Of a DNA stretch of 64,000 bases, positions 37,661-48,800 are shown piece after piece. Below the pieces are notes generated by a model, which worked only from the letters and a program-made list of their open reading frames with translations, was not told where the DNA came from and ran no database searches. Position 1 is the first letter of the stretch; the number at the start of each line of letters is the position of its first letter. The position numbers and the translations under genes were made by a program. Source of the DNA: Xiphydria camelus (lineage: Eukaryota > Arthropoda > Insecta > Hymenoptera > Xiphydriidae); contig OY783195.1 in the NCBI GenBank assembly GCA_963678675.1, positions 28,817,385 through 28,881,384 of the forward strand. Reading direction: 5' to 3'.

Positions 37661-38600
37661 AATCTGATAATAGTACTCTAGAAGTATTATTCTACTAAAT
37701 TCTCTTCACAAGAAGAGAATGTGATAGAATGAAAGAGTGTAATAGAAATGAAGTCTTAATTATCAATCCCATGATGCTTTGTTTTCTCTTCACCAAGCAG
37801 CAGCCGCACAGAGATTGACAGCATGTCAACATGCAGCATTCCTTTGGCAGCGCTATTAATATTATGTATACATTAATATACAAGAATTGAGAATAGTGTA
37901 TGTATAAAGTATCAGACAAAATAAGAATGTAATGCAGATGAATTGGGAAAAAAAAAACAATTTTTGATATGAATGACAATAAAGAAATATATTGTAGAAG
38001 GAAAGACAATATCATTTATCGAATTCTTGTTTATCCCTCTAGTGCAAAGCGTTCGAACGCTATGCATTCTCTAAAATTTTACAGAATCGCAGTCAGAAGC
38101 CGTCGCCTCCACCATACCTATTAAATTTCGCTAGTACGAAAGCAATGAGACCAATAATATTAGGTATACAACTTTGCTTACGCCGTTTTCAATTCGTGGA
38201 TTACTTGAAAAGATGGGAGAAAGTAGTGGTCAGCGATGGACAATACTTTGAATCATAAATGTATAACCAATTTTTTACAACAAAGCCTCGAATTTCGGAA
38301 AAACGGCGGAAGCAAAGTGTACACCTAACATGTAAAATTTTCGAGTTGTCACTATGCCATATACCTATTGCATTTAGTGAGCGATATATTATGTGTAGAT
38401 ATACCTACACATGTGTAATTCCGACTCATTTTATTTTGGTACACCTACACTGCCCTCCGATTGGTTGGTCGAAATTAAGGTTAGGTATACCACCGAATGA
38501 CTACTGCTGTCAATGTACTTACTTATTAAATCAATTATCTTCTACAATCAATTACGATCTTTTGATAGCATTGATATTTTGCAGTATAATAAAGTCTACG
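37661..38600. other. Intergenic, no gene recognised
   Basis: AT-rich, with only short chance frames on both strands (for example 37695-38015 on minus, 38259-38663 on plus). Confidence 0.4.
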
Positions 38601-39490
38601 AGATGTAAAAAAGTGAAAATTGATAAAAATAGCGTAAATTCGCACGCAACATATCGCATTTGATTAATGTGCTTTTTCGAGAGACGCTGTCGCCATGTTT
38701 GTTTTAGTTTCGAGGAATGAAAATTGAATGTGAGTGAGCCGTTTCGATAATATTGTTGACGTCGTAACGTGTCGCGCTTTTTGACATTTCCCAACAGTAT
38801 CTGAATTGCAAGAAATGGTAAGCAGCCAATGGTGATGCGCGATAGGCCGAGGCAATAGCTTTGCGACTATTGGTTTCGCGCGGATTTTCGGACTTCGGCA
38901 TCACTCGGTAACGCAACATCGGCGGAACGCGTTGATTTTGAACTTGTCGCCAATTGTCGGTCGAGAGAATCTTTACTGTATGTGTGAACCGGCAAAAAGT
39001 AGCCAGTGTCAAACAATCCTCACCAACAGTGCCGGCGTTTCGATAATATTTGACGTGCAGCCGTCCCGAAGCATCGTCTCGTTCCGTGTGTATTAGCCGG
39101 GCATCTGTAGCCGCCGTACGAAAATCGATACCTTTTGACTGTGTGCCGATTGTGAGAGAAAACTATTGATCCGACTTCCTGGTAGTTCGTTTGTCAGTTC
39201 AATATATCAAATTAGGGCATTTCGTGGGACTTTTTTCCTCATCCTTTATAAATACATAAATTATAAAAACTTATTCATCCCATACAAATCTCAGAAATGA
39301 GACGGACTCTTTGAATAGAAAATTCTTACCTATGCCTAAAACCCACAGTTGAATCTTTGATCAAAGAATATTTAATATAAAGCATGACCTACATGGATTG
39401 TACTGACAATAGCATCCGTCGTAGCACCGATATGTAGTTAAAAATTCATTCTCTCAGAGCTTATGGATGGAATGTTTAATTTTATTCCAG
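38600..39490 (+). promoter_or_regulatory. CTDSPL2: Probable promoter and 5' UTR of the phosphatase gene
   Basis: Moderately CpG-rich sequence upstream of the first coding exon, ending in the acceptor TTTTATTCCAG at 39490, so at least one untranslated exon must lie upstream. A GTAAGC donor-like site lies near 38818. AAAATCGATACC near 39122 resembles a DREF-type promoter element. The exact start is not visible. Confidence 0.4.
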
Positions 39491-39491
39491 G

Positions 39492-39725
39492 ATGTTTAAT
39501 CGGCAATTTGAAATGTGGCTAAGAAGCGAGCATGTGACTCGGAGATTAAGAGGCCGATCAGGTACCGGTACAGTAACTGTATTCAAAGCTTCCGGGAGCA
39601 GAGTTCAAGGTGGTGCCGTTAAAAAGGTACCTGCCGTTAACAACAGCAGTCAACGCGTAAATACTTCGAGCAGATGCGGTAGACTAACGCGTTGGCGTCG
39701 TCGCTCTGCAAATTTTTTAAAAAAC
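39492..39725 (+). CDS. CTDSPL2: CTDSPL2 exon 1 (coding)
   Basis: Basic N-terminus ([20 protein letters not shown] ... [13 protein letters not shown]), possibly a nuclear-localisation region. The acceptor precedes the ATG, so this is not the transcript's first exon. Donor AAC|GTATGT at 39726, phase 0. Confidence 0.75.
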
Positions 39726-41917
39726 GTATGTAATAGTTTGTCCGGTAGTCCTCAAGCATATCGCTCGAGTTGACAAAAGATTTCTTCTCACAGGCATGCA
39801 ATGAAAACGTTCTCCATTTTGCTAAGTCTTCTCCCACTAAACGAGAAAGAGGGTTGCGTCGAAGAAAGTGCATAAAAAGATCAATGATCGTGCATTATAC
39901 TACTTCCAAAGATGTCATCGTGGTACGCTATTTTGCCAGCCCAATTTTTAAACAAACACTTCCTTAATACAAAGGCTTCTCAAGCTAGAACTTAAGAAGT
40001 TGAATGCGATAAAATTAAAATAGTTTATGCCAATTTCAGCTACTCTAATTAATTCTTCCTTCCCTGCGATAGCCCCTTCAAAGTACAAAAGATGCAAAAG
40101 TTTCGGACGAATCTAAGGAGAATTTCAATACGGCATCGTCGTTTTATCCATTAGCTTTCCCAGAGGTCGAATTGCAATATTTACCCCATGAAAATGAAAA
40201 ATTGGCTTTGCCAAACAATTCGTCGGTTTATATGCTAACGTGCCGAACGGACGAGCGGTCACATCTCGATCTTCCATGTCAGTCCAGAGACGAAATGACG
40301 AAATCTACAGGTGTGTATCACTTTAGCTAGATACAGATCATAGAGGGCTACTAGGGCGTTGCTTCTTGAACACATCATTGGAGAAAGCTCTCGGATAACT
40401 GTATAGATGTGTTTGATGCAAAAGTTAAATTTAATAACATTAACAAATGTAGCACATTGACCGGTGTTCGTTACAGATATTCATTCGTTAAACGCTATGG
40501 TTTGTACAACCGACGAAACGTTCAAAGAACTCCGGGATACTATACATCTAGCAGCAAACTATGAAAGTCAAACAACAGTAGTAACTTCGAGATATTCTTC
40601 CGTTATGAAATGCACAACAGCCGACGATAATCGAAATGACAGCGCGTCGGCATCCGAAGTCTATTTTGAGACAGACGATCACACCACCAGACATGAAATT
40701 TACAATATGAAGAGCGGCACGTTGGAACGGTACGATTCGAAGTCTATTCTTCGATCTGATACCAACGGCAATTTGGATGCAAAGTGCGATCTGGATGAGA
40801 CAAACGAAAGTTTCCAGGAGATAAAATGCATAGATGTTGGTAACGAAGAGATTGTGGAAAGTTGCGAGATAGAAAGCATGGTTACGCGGGTACCGGAAGA
40901 TTGGGAACCCTTTGATCCCTATGTATTCATTAAAAATCTTCCACCGCTAACGCCAGCTATGAGGGCCAGATGCCCGGCATTACCTTTAAAAACTCGAAGT
41001 AGTCCGGAATTTAGTCTCGTGTTAGACTTGGTAAGTCGCTCACCGGGCCGTCTAAATGTGTTCCTCGAATCGTGTGTATATATGTATCATAAGAATTTTA
41101 ATATATTACAGGATGAGACTCTGGTGCACTGCAGCTTGCAAGAATTATCAGACGCGGCTTTTCGTTTTCCAGTAATGTTTCAAGACGTGACATACACAGT
41201 GTTCGTACGAACACGGCCGTACTTTCGTGAATTTTTAGAATACGTATCTTCATTATACGAGGTCATTTTGTTTACGGCGAGCAAACGCATTTATGCAAAC
41301 AAGCTAATGAATCTGTTAGATCCAACGAGAAAATTAATCAAATACCGCCTGTTCAGAGAACACTGTGTTTGCGTTAACGGAAATTACATCAAAGATCTAT
41401 CCATCCTCGGGAGGGACTTGTCCAAGACTGTCATCATTGATAACAGTCCTCAAGCATTCGGATACCAGGTGAGAGTAAGATGTTAATTGTTATCAAAACA
41501 TTAAAAATGCGCGGTACTAAAGGTCTCTGCATGCATCAGCTATAATCGATGTCATATTGTTACCTAAATGCGCGCACGCGGTCCCACTTGATAAGCAGAA
41601 CAGATTTTTACTTGGTTGACAGCTTTTCAAGTATATGCTCTCAAAATTACAGCTGGAGAATGGTATACCGATAGAGAGTTGGTTTGCCGATCCTTCCGAT
41701 ACCGAGCTCATGAAATTGCTGCCATTTCTCGAGAATTTGGTTCAATGGGTAAGTAAATATATCGTTATTCTCTATTCCGTATCCAAACGTACCTATCAGC
41801 TCGTTAAACATCTCGACGATGATATGAATGATTTTCATGTGTGCATTCAAGGGGGGTGATGTGCGACCATGTATCAGGGAGCAGTTCAGGCTCTTCAGTT
41901 TCCTGCCGCCTGATTAA
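39492..41917 (+). CDS. CTDSPL2: CTD small phosphatase-like protein (CTDSPL2 type), 6 exons
   Basis: HAD-superfamily serine phosphatase of the SCP/FCP group. Relatives act on the RNA polymerase II C-terminal domain or SMADs, mainly in the nucleus. CDS join: 39492-39725, 40073-40310, 40477-41030, 41112-41468, 41653-41748, 41852-41917, totalling 1545 nt (514 aa) with all phases matching. The N-terminal half (to about residue 300) is diverged. Then [20 protein letters not shown] and [28 protein letters not shown] carry the catalytic DxDxT, followed by [34 protein letters not shown] and IIDNSPQAF. The end ([20 protein letters not shown], then [13 protein letters not shown]) matches vertebrate CTDSPL2. 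The start may instead be the in-frame Met at 39513 ([13 protein letters not shown]). Substrate in this insect is unknown. Confidence 0.9.
40073..40310 (+). CDS. CTDSPL2: CTDSPL2 exon 2
   Basis: The only open frame between acceptor CCCTGCGATAG and donor [30 protein letters not shown] onward. Hydrophilic linker, no domain. It ends one base into a codon that exon 3 completes as GAT. Confidence 0.75.
40477..41030 (+). CDS. CTDSPL2: CTDSPL2 exon 3
   Basis: Acceptor GTTCGTTACAG. Encodes a variable acidic linker, then the conserved [18 protein letters not shown] and [11 protein letters not shown] up to the first catalytic Asp. Donor TTG|GTAAGT at 41031, phase 0. Confidence 0.9.
41112..41468 (+). 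CDS. CTDSPL2: CTDSPL2 exon 4: catalytic domain core
   Basis: Begins DETLVHCSL (second catalytic Asp and Thr) and continues through [26 protein letters not shown] and [20 protein letters not shown] to QAFGYQ. Acceptor ATATATTACAG, donor CAG|GTGAGA at 41469. Confidence 0.95.
41653..41748 (+). CDS. CTDSPL2: CTDSPL2 exon 5
   Basis: [20 protein letters not shown] then [12 protein letters not shown], conserved in SCP-family phosphatases. Acceptor AAAATTACAG, donor TGG|GTAAGT at 41749, phase 0. Confidence 0.93.
41852..41917 (+). CDS. CTDSPL2: CTDSPL2 exon 6 and stop
   Basis: [21 protein letters not shown] then TAA, matching the VRPHIRDRFRLHDLLPPD-type ending of the family. Acceptor CATTCAAG at 41850-41851, one G into a run of six. 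Confidence 0.88.
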   Translation, partial: GGDVRPCIREQFRLFSFLPPD

Positions 41918-44600
41918 ATATAAGCACTACTTAGATAAGTGGCTCATTTTTGTTCGTTCAGTGAAACAACAAACCTCAATCTATGGTCAATCATTATAGT
42001 CATCCACGCCTTACCGGGGCTAAAAAAACGTTCAGTAAACTTAAACAAATTCATCCGATATTAAAATGGCCGCTAAGTGATATCCAGTTAATAGTATGCA
42101 CGAAAAACAGTAGTGCGAACAAAAAATTGTCTAACCCTTGAGAGTGACGTAAAGGCAGCTGTAAATATTTCGTGAGACTCTGGTGCTAACGTACTTGCCT
42201 CAGATTTAACAAATACGTTTGAATTTTAATGTTAGTTCGGACTCGACAAAAACGTATTTCTGCCGCGTAAATGAAATGAACTGTAAGGCAAATTGGCAAA
42301 TTTTGATCTCTGCAAGGAATTTTAATGTAACGGAATTGCACTTGTCGTTATAAACTATGGATATACGATATTATTTTTTAATGCAACTCTCTTGTATTCT
42401 TGTTACGGGGATACATACAATATCCGTGCCGCGAGGCGATCTATTATACGTAATCTACTTCGTACTTTGACTAGCTTTTTTTTAGTAAATAGGAAAAATT
42501 GAAATTAAGAAAATCCTTCGGAAAAGATTTGCCTCTAATTTGAAAGGATACACGCGTGCAGCGTCTGGTCTAATAACATTCACTCCCTCTACAGAGGGCA
42601 GAGTGCCAATTCCAAAAGGACCATTGCTGGCTTTGAGTCGCGCGCCTGTTGACTTAAGCGTATTGATTAAATCATGTGCAATATCATTAACAACTTGAAA
42701 AAGGGAAATAAGAAAATAAGAACAACGAGAAAGATTATCTCCTCATCTATTGGTGAAAAAGAAAAGGAAAGAATAAACGCAATTCACAAATTGAGAATAA
42801 TCGAACAAAATAGTTTGACTACAACTCTAAAAGAGCAAAAGTATATAAATTATATCGCTTGCTGAATGCAATAGTGGCATAAGTCAGAAATCTTTTTTTT
42901 TTACTAGTGCCACTATTGCATTCAGCAAGTGATATACGGACTGTTGCATAAACTTGCCATTCGTATAGTTGGTGTTCTTCCATGCACTTATACCAGCTGG
43001 CTATTGTGTCACATAAGGGATGCATGATATCACTTTGACGCTAAAGAAGAATACATTCCTTGAAAGGTATTATTGTATGTAGTAATCTAGTTCATAGTCG
43101 TATCAGGATAATATACATTATACACATCTATCTCTAGTTGGAAATATTGAGGATTATCCGTTCAATTTTCCACGCGAATCAGATTAATATTTCGAGGTGG
43201 CATTTGTCAGGCCATCGTCGTATTTCAATTAAATTGAAACACACGAAAGAACAAATAAACGTTACTTTTATCGATAAGGCACAAGGAAGATGTTACTCGT
43301 TAGATTGTCTCTATAGGAAATTAAGTGTTTTAAAACGGAAGAGAAGATGAATATTCTTACAGTTGACTATTATCCAACGATGCAGGGTCGAAGTGCAAAC
43401 TAAACCATCCAGTGGTGGTATTGCGCCTGTGGTTTTGCGAGATTGTTTAACGCTCGCAAAGTATCGTCGCAGACAGATGTAGTTAATAACTTTTATTCGG
43501 AGACAAATAAAACGAATTATTTGGAAAAATTGAAGCTGATGTGAAAATGATTCATTTTCCTTCAATCCTTATTGATTTAATTAAAATGTGTACTTCCCAA
43601 ATAAATTCTTATACGGTTACTACCACATAACACATAATAATGCACGTCACAAGAGATCGTTGCGGGTAGAAGGCTCGAGGTAAATTGAAATAATATGCAA
43701 GAGCGCTTGCTAAGCACCGGGAGCGCGGAATGGTGAACACGTATACACCTCTGTACGTGTATACTTGCGCTACGAAGATCCCCGAAAATGAAGTAGTAAG
43801 TAAGCGTTATAATGAAGTACATTTTGTATCGACATATTTACGAAAAATATGAATTTACCCCAACCACGAGATGTTCCGTAATATTCAGCATTTATTTCAT
43901 ATACATTTTCTTTTTTTCCATATGAAATTCAACTAAATTAAACCGTGCTGCTTGCGCGTGAGACGGAACTCTACTCATGCAAGCGCACTCTTCCTTACAG
44001 TAGTACTGCATTTCTATATATTGTACAACAAAGTTTTCGCAACTCTTTTTGTCTTTTCTTCGATTTTCCATTAAATAATACACGCGCTTTATATTAGAAT
44101 TAAGTTTTCGTGACAATATTAAAGATACGCGGACCGGTTGAAAATCGCGTGTTGAAAAAGAAAAATCACATTGATTTGATGACTCGGATGACTACCAATC
44201 GCGTGGAAATTAAATACTTTAAATGTTTCTTTCCGAAATATATGAAACAACCGAAAATAGTGCCACCGGAAAACGTAATCTCGCGAAAAGTATCCCAGTA
44301 ATGATTGAGGAAGTTATAATTATTAAAAATATTCAATTTGTCGAGTATTCTCACTCACCCTTCCTTTCGAAAGTAAAGCCGAATCGGATCACGTTACGTT
44401 TCTGGGAATTGCGTTCGCACATTTTGAGAGCCATGCCACATTGCTACATGATCGGTGGCCGCTACAACGATAAAACTTATAGTCATTACGCGGAAGTGCA
44501 AAAATTCCTATTCTTTAAACTAGATAATACGTGTAAGGAGCGATACAAGCCTTACTGTAGTTATCTCTAAACAAGTTAAATTGCGAAGATACAACGGGTA
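41918..44600. other. CTDSPL2 3' side and intergenic, no further gene
   Basis: Probable 3' UTR then AT-rich DNA. AATAAA-type signals occur near 43255 and 43600. Short frames (42674-42865, 43138-43350, 44223-44570) resemble nothing. A long hairpin at 42851-42936 is listed separately. Confidence 0.4.
42851..42936. repeat. Long hairpin downstream of CTDSPL2
   Basis: TATATCGCTTGCTGAATGCA plus ATAGTGGCA pairs with TGCCACTAT plus TGCATTCAGCAAGTGATATA. The stem is 29 bp with one or two mismatches and the loop is 28 nt with a poly-T run. It may lie in the phosphatase 3' UTR. Confidence 0.85.
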
Positions 44601-46200
44601 TGATAGGCATACATTATAGGATGTACCACACTCCTGAAAGCCTAAAATATCGTATAAACTATAAAAGATACCAATAAATTATATGAATCGTATAAATTGT
44701 CCGAGTTAAAATAAGAGTTTCACGGATTACGTACAATAGCGAGTACACCAATGTCATCTCGCCTGAGGCGTATGACTTCGAGGCAGGACTGGTAACTTGT
44801 ACGTATGCAAATAGGGTAGTTTTGACTGTATAACGTACATGCATTCGAAAAGAAACGTATAATATGTACTTGGTGTAGACAAGTTTCTGACGTTCCACTT
44901 TGCCCGTCGGCTTACTCGACTGACAGTGCAACATCTAATTAATGGCCGAGCCGTACGATGCGTATCGAGTATAGGCGGGGTCCCGACGCTGGTTTTCGCA
45001 ATATCTACGATTTTAACGTCCCAATCGGTCGGATGAGCATTGATAACCATTTATTTATAACAAGAAATAAATAAAAATGAGCTACCAAAAACTAAACTGG
45101 AGCCTGAATTCGGTAAACCATCTTGTCTATAGCTTTGTAATTTAACTTCGAGACGGGAAGAACATTAGTAAACGATCCGTCGCTAAAATCCCAGACAAAA
45201 GTGATGGTAGCCGTGAGAATATAGACGACAACTCATTTCCCCCTCACATTAATATACACGACTGTAATGATATTTGCACTTCCTACTGTTTTCGGTACGA
45301 TCGAACGCATATAAGTATTCGGAGCCTCATGCACGTTACATGGCTTTTTTTTACCGTTTACATTACATTACGTTACCGTTACATTACGTTACGGCCTATG
45401 CACTACCGACTATTTCCGAATTCGTTCTAACTTCAAAGACGAAAGGGCGCTCCAACGTTGTTACGTCTCCTCAAACGGAGCGTAAGTCGTTCTGTACATA
45501 CGCAATCGAGACTGTTCCTTTTTACAAGCAAGATTTTCTGATTCGGCGTATCTTCGATCAGCGTCCTCTCAACGAATATATCGAGCATAATTAAGGATTG
45601 CCTTGAGCCTTATAAATTAGAATCGTTCAGAGCCTTAATCGATAAACGCTCGTTAATACCTCGCTCTATCGTATTCGCTTACTAATTATATACCGCCCGC
45701 GAAATATCGACATATCGTTCATCTTTTTCCTCCGAAATAGGTCGATCAATTCTAAGCCTAATAAGCCGAGATGCATTGAAATACTAACAATACCTTTTAT
45801 GAATGCAACGCAGTACAGTTTTCTTAACGTGGAATTCTTTGAATCTCTAGTTCTCCGGAGTGTTGGTAAGAATCCAATGGTCAGCTTCATCGAATTCGTC
45901 GAGTATAGATCACTGCAATCAGAAGGCAACGATCATGCGTAGCGGTAATTTAACTCGCACCTTCCTTCCGAAGAAAAGAGACATACGATATGCAGGTCAC
46001 ATTCCAGATCCGAATTACGGAATGTGCATTGAAACGCGCAAGAGACTAAACTTTTAAAGGCAACTGAAAGTATGATACAAAATGATCAGAGCTCGGCTCT
46101 TCAACAATGATTCACTAATTCCGAAGGGGTGTGGCGCTATCGTAGGTGAAATTGAGAAAGAATGATAAATATTGAAAAGGCACCGAATGTGACGAGCGTG
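44601..46200. other. Intergenic, no gene recognised
   Basis: Mixed composition. A small tandem stretch of ATTACGTTACCGTTAC units lies near 45361-45393. No frame resembles a protein. Confidence 0.4.
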
Positions 46201-48800
46201 TTAAAAAAATTCTTACACGAAAGTACTCAAATTCATAGTTTCTCACTTCGAACACTACTCAGCGCCAAAAGATCACCTTCTACGAACAAAATAAATGACG
46301 TGTCGCTCGTTCGATGCATATATTACCGCGGGGCTCGTTACGGCGAGCCCTTATTCGAATCCTCAAACACGGACAACCATTCCTTCGCGACGGAGCCTCG
46401 TCCTTTGACGCGAAAGAATTATCGCGTCATTGATCGCAAAGCGCCTCGCGTGATTTTTTCGAAGAAACGAGCTCGCGTTGCGCGAAACTAGCTCGTATAA
46501 CTTTAGCGGGGAGTCGGCAGCAATTAGATAGCGTTCGTAATCGCGTATAATCCGTATTCAAAGCGATAGTACATATATGCGGTAATTATAGCAGATATAC
46601 CGGGTACAGTCGGTGGCGAGGTGAGTTCTCGGAGATATCTTTACAGTCTTATACCGCAGAATCACATCGAAACGAACTGCGGACAGATTTTATTTCATTT
46701 CTCCTCATCACACTACCGGGTGTGTATATTCGACGCGCGTTTCGATCCGGAGAACGAAGTCGAGTCGCGGTCGTCATTCCCGTTGACTTTTCGGTTCGAT
46801 CGTTCCCCGAACCGTCGAATTTCCAGAGCACGATTCAAAAGGAAATGCCTTCCGGTAGGTCTACACATATTTACAATAAGAACGATACGATGTTTTTTTA
46901 CTATTGCATCTTCGGTTTAATCAGACCTCGCGAAAGCACACTGCAGGGCCGATATCGGTAGTGCGTTGATCCCAAGCTGGGCTTTCTTCAAATCGAAGAT
47001 AAACGCGCGCGTACACAGTAGCATACGCAAAGTTTCGTTCCTTGGCGTACACGGATCTCCGCATTTCAACCGTCCGTCCGGGTCTCCGTCATTCTGCGTT
47101 CGACCATGCCAAGGCACTTTGCAGGGCCGTCTTGGGCGTCTACAATTGAAATCCGTGCGCGAACGCGTTTCTCGTGGTCACGTACACGCATTTATCGTAA
47201 TAAAAGATTAAGTTAATAAATTACCGATCGACTTCGTCGCGCCTTCCGCTCCGCGAGAAAGACGGGAGCGAAGGTAAGGGGGCGACCGACCGGCCAAGTT
47301 TCACCGAACGAATTGACGCGCGCGCGACTCGCGTCGCTTTCGCCCCGCGTTTTCCTATCACCTACATACGCGCGTCCTCGGTGTGTACCTACGCGTACGT
47401 GTCGCTGTTATCCATTTGGTTTATTTTGGCATACAAAATAATTTTATTTACAGTTTGATAATATTAATCATTAATCGACAGTTTTTTATATACTAAACGA
47501 CGGTAAATATAGTATGATCGGGCGTTATTATTATCTACTACAATGTGCAATAACGAATTATGTACACGACGAAACACCAATGAATAAATATCCGCACATC
47601 CTGTCCACCCTCAGATTCCGACGGACTATCCGTTCGTCGGATCGGACGTCCAACAATACCGCTCGGTACTATGATCCACCATCGAGGAGACGCGCTCGTC
47701 GACAACTTTCGATCCTTACCTCGTATTACGGTGCGCTCGACGCGCGACGCGCTCGCCGACACACGGCAAAAGAAAACGGGAGTTTAATCGGATATGCCCT
47801 TCCTCGGATCGATCCAGCTCGTCGCAATCACGAACCAACGCAACGGATTCATTTAGCTTCTCTCCTAGTATTGCAAATATTCCGGGGACCTCGAGTGGGA
47901 AGACCTATTCCTCCTTCCCACTTTAACCACACGCGTAGCGCGAGACGAAAGAACTGTGTGGGGAGGCTCGACGGAAGGGGCGACAAGGGACCGATTCGAG
48001 GGAGGCGGAGGAGAAGAGGGAAAGAAATTCGTTTTCGTTATACACCTACTGCATCTAATTTGACCTGAGTACGAATATTTTGTTCTCTCTCTTTCTCAAT
48101 CCGAAAGTGGATAAATCACCATCAGTAGATTACGTTAAACTTTGGACGTAAGTTGCCGGCGCGGAAGCGCGAACGCGAGTGCTCTGTCGTCTTTTTCATT
48201 CTCTCCGCGCGGCTCGCTACGCCAAGAAGCGCGAGAAACGGGGAGCGCTTCGCCGGGAAGTGCGTGGCTGCTGGAAATTTTTTACGCGCGATGCGGCTCG
48301 ATATCTGAATACTACGTTGCGTGAGACTGCTGCTGATGCTGGTGTTGGTGCTGCTGCGACTGCGACAATTTATTAGAGCTCTTGTGATGGGACGACGTGT
48401 GCTTCTCCTGGAACACAAACAGAATTTGGGTTGGTTTGGAGCGGGCCAAGTTCCCGAAGTCCGCGCAAGGGCTATTTCGCGAGGAGCCGCTCTCTCGGTG
48501 CACCGTGATGCGTGGACGCGGGGGCTCCCCTCATCGCGTTCCGTCCCTTCTTCCTCTTCGTGCGCTCTTAACGACTGAAGGTGCGCACGGGACCTGCGGG
48601 GAAGAGGCTCGCGTGCTTGTCGACGCCGAAAGTGGCTCGTGCTGCGAAGTGGAGAGACTCTGACACGAGCAAAATCGATGAGATTTGTCATTCGAACCGG
48701 ATCGCGTCTAGCATCTACCCCGTGATAATTGAACGTTTGCAATACTCACGATTTCACGCCGATATCGCATTCGAGCAAACGGAAGCATCCGAAATAATAA
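46200..48800. other. GC-rich island in the convergent intergenic region
   Basis: CpG-rich DNA similar to the promoter regions at 3060-4319 and 13510-14530, but with no recognised gene beside it. It could be the promoter of an unrecognised or non-coding transcript. Frames such as 47514-48068 on plus and 48122-48742 on minus have GC-driven composition. One exon-like segment on the minus strand is listed separately. Confidence 0.35.
48319..48410 (-). CDS. Doubtful terminal-exon-like frame
   Basis: On the minus strand, the strong acceptor-like TTCTGTTTGTGTTCCAG is followed by an open stretch EKHTSSHHKSSNKLSQSQ then QHQHQHQQQSHAT and a stop. It could be an alternative last exon of a minus-strand transcript such as cyclin T, which also has a His/Gln-rich tail, or chance CAG-rich sequence. 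No joining donor was identified. Confidence 0.2.

Noticed and set aside
41031..41111. Reading the CTDSPL2 frame straight through 41031-41111 as coding
   Set aside because: GTAAGT and ATTACAG bound the segment and the added 27 residues would break the invariant LDLDET motif, so it is an intron.
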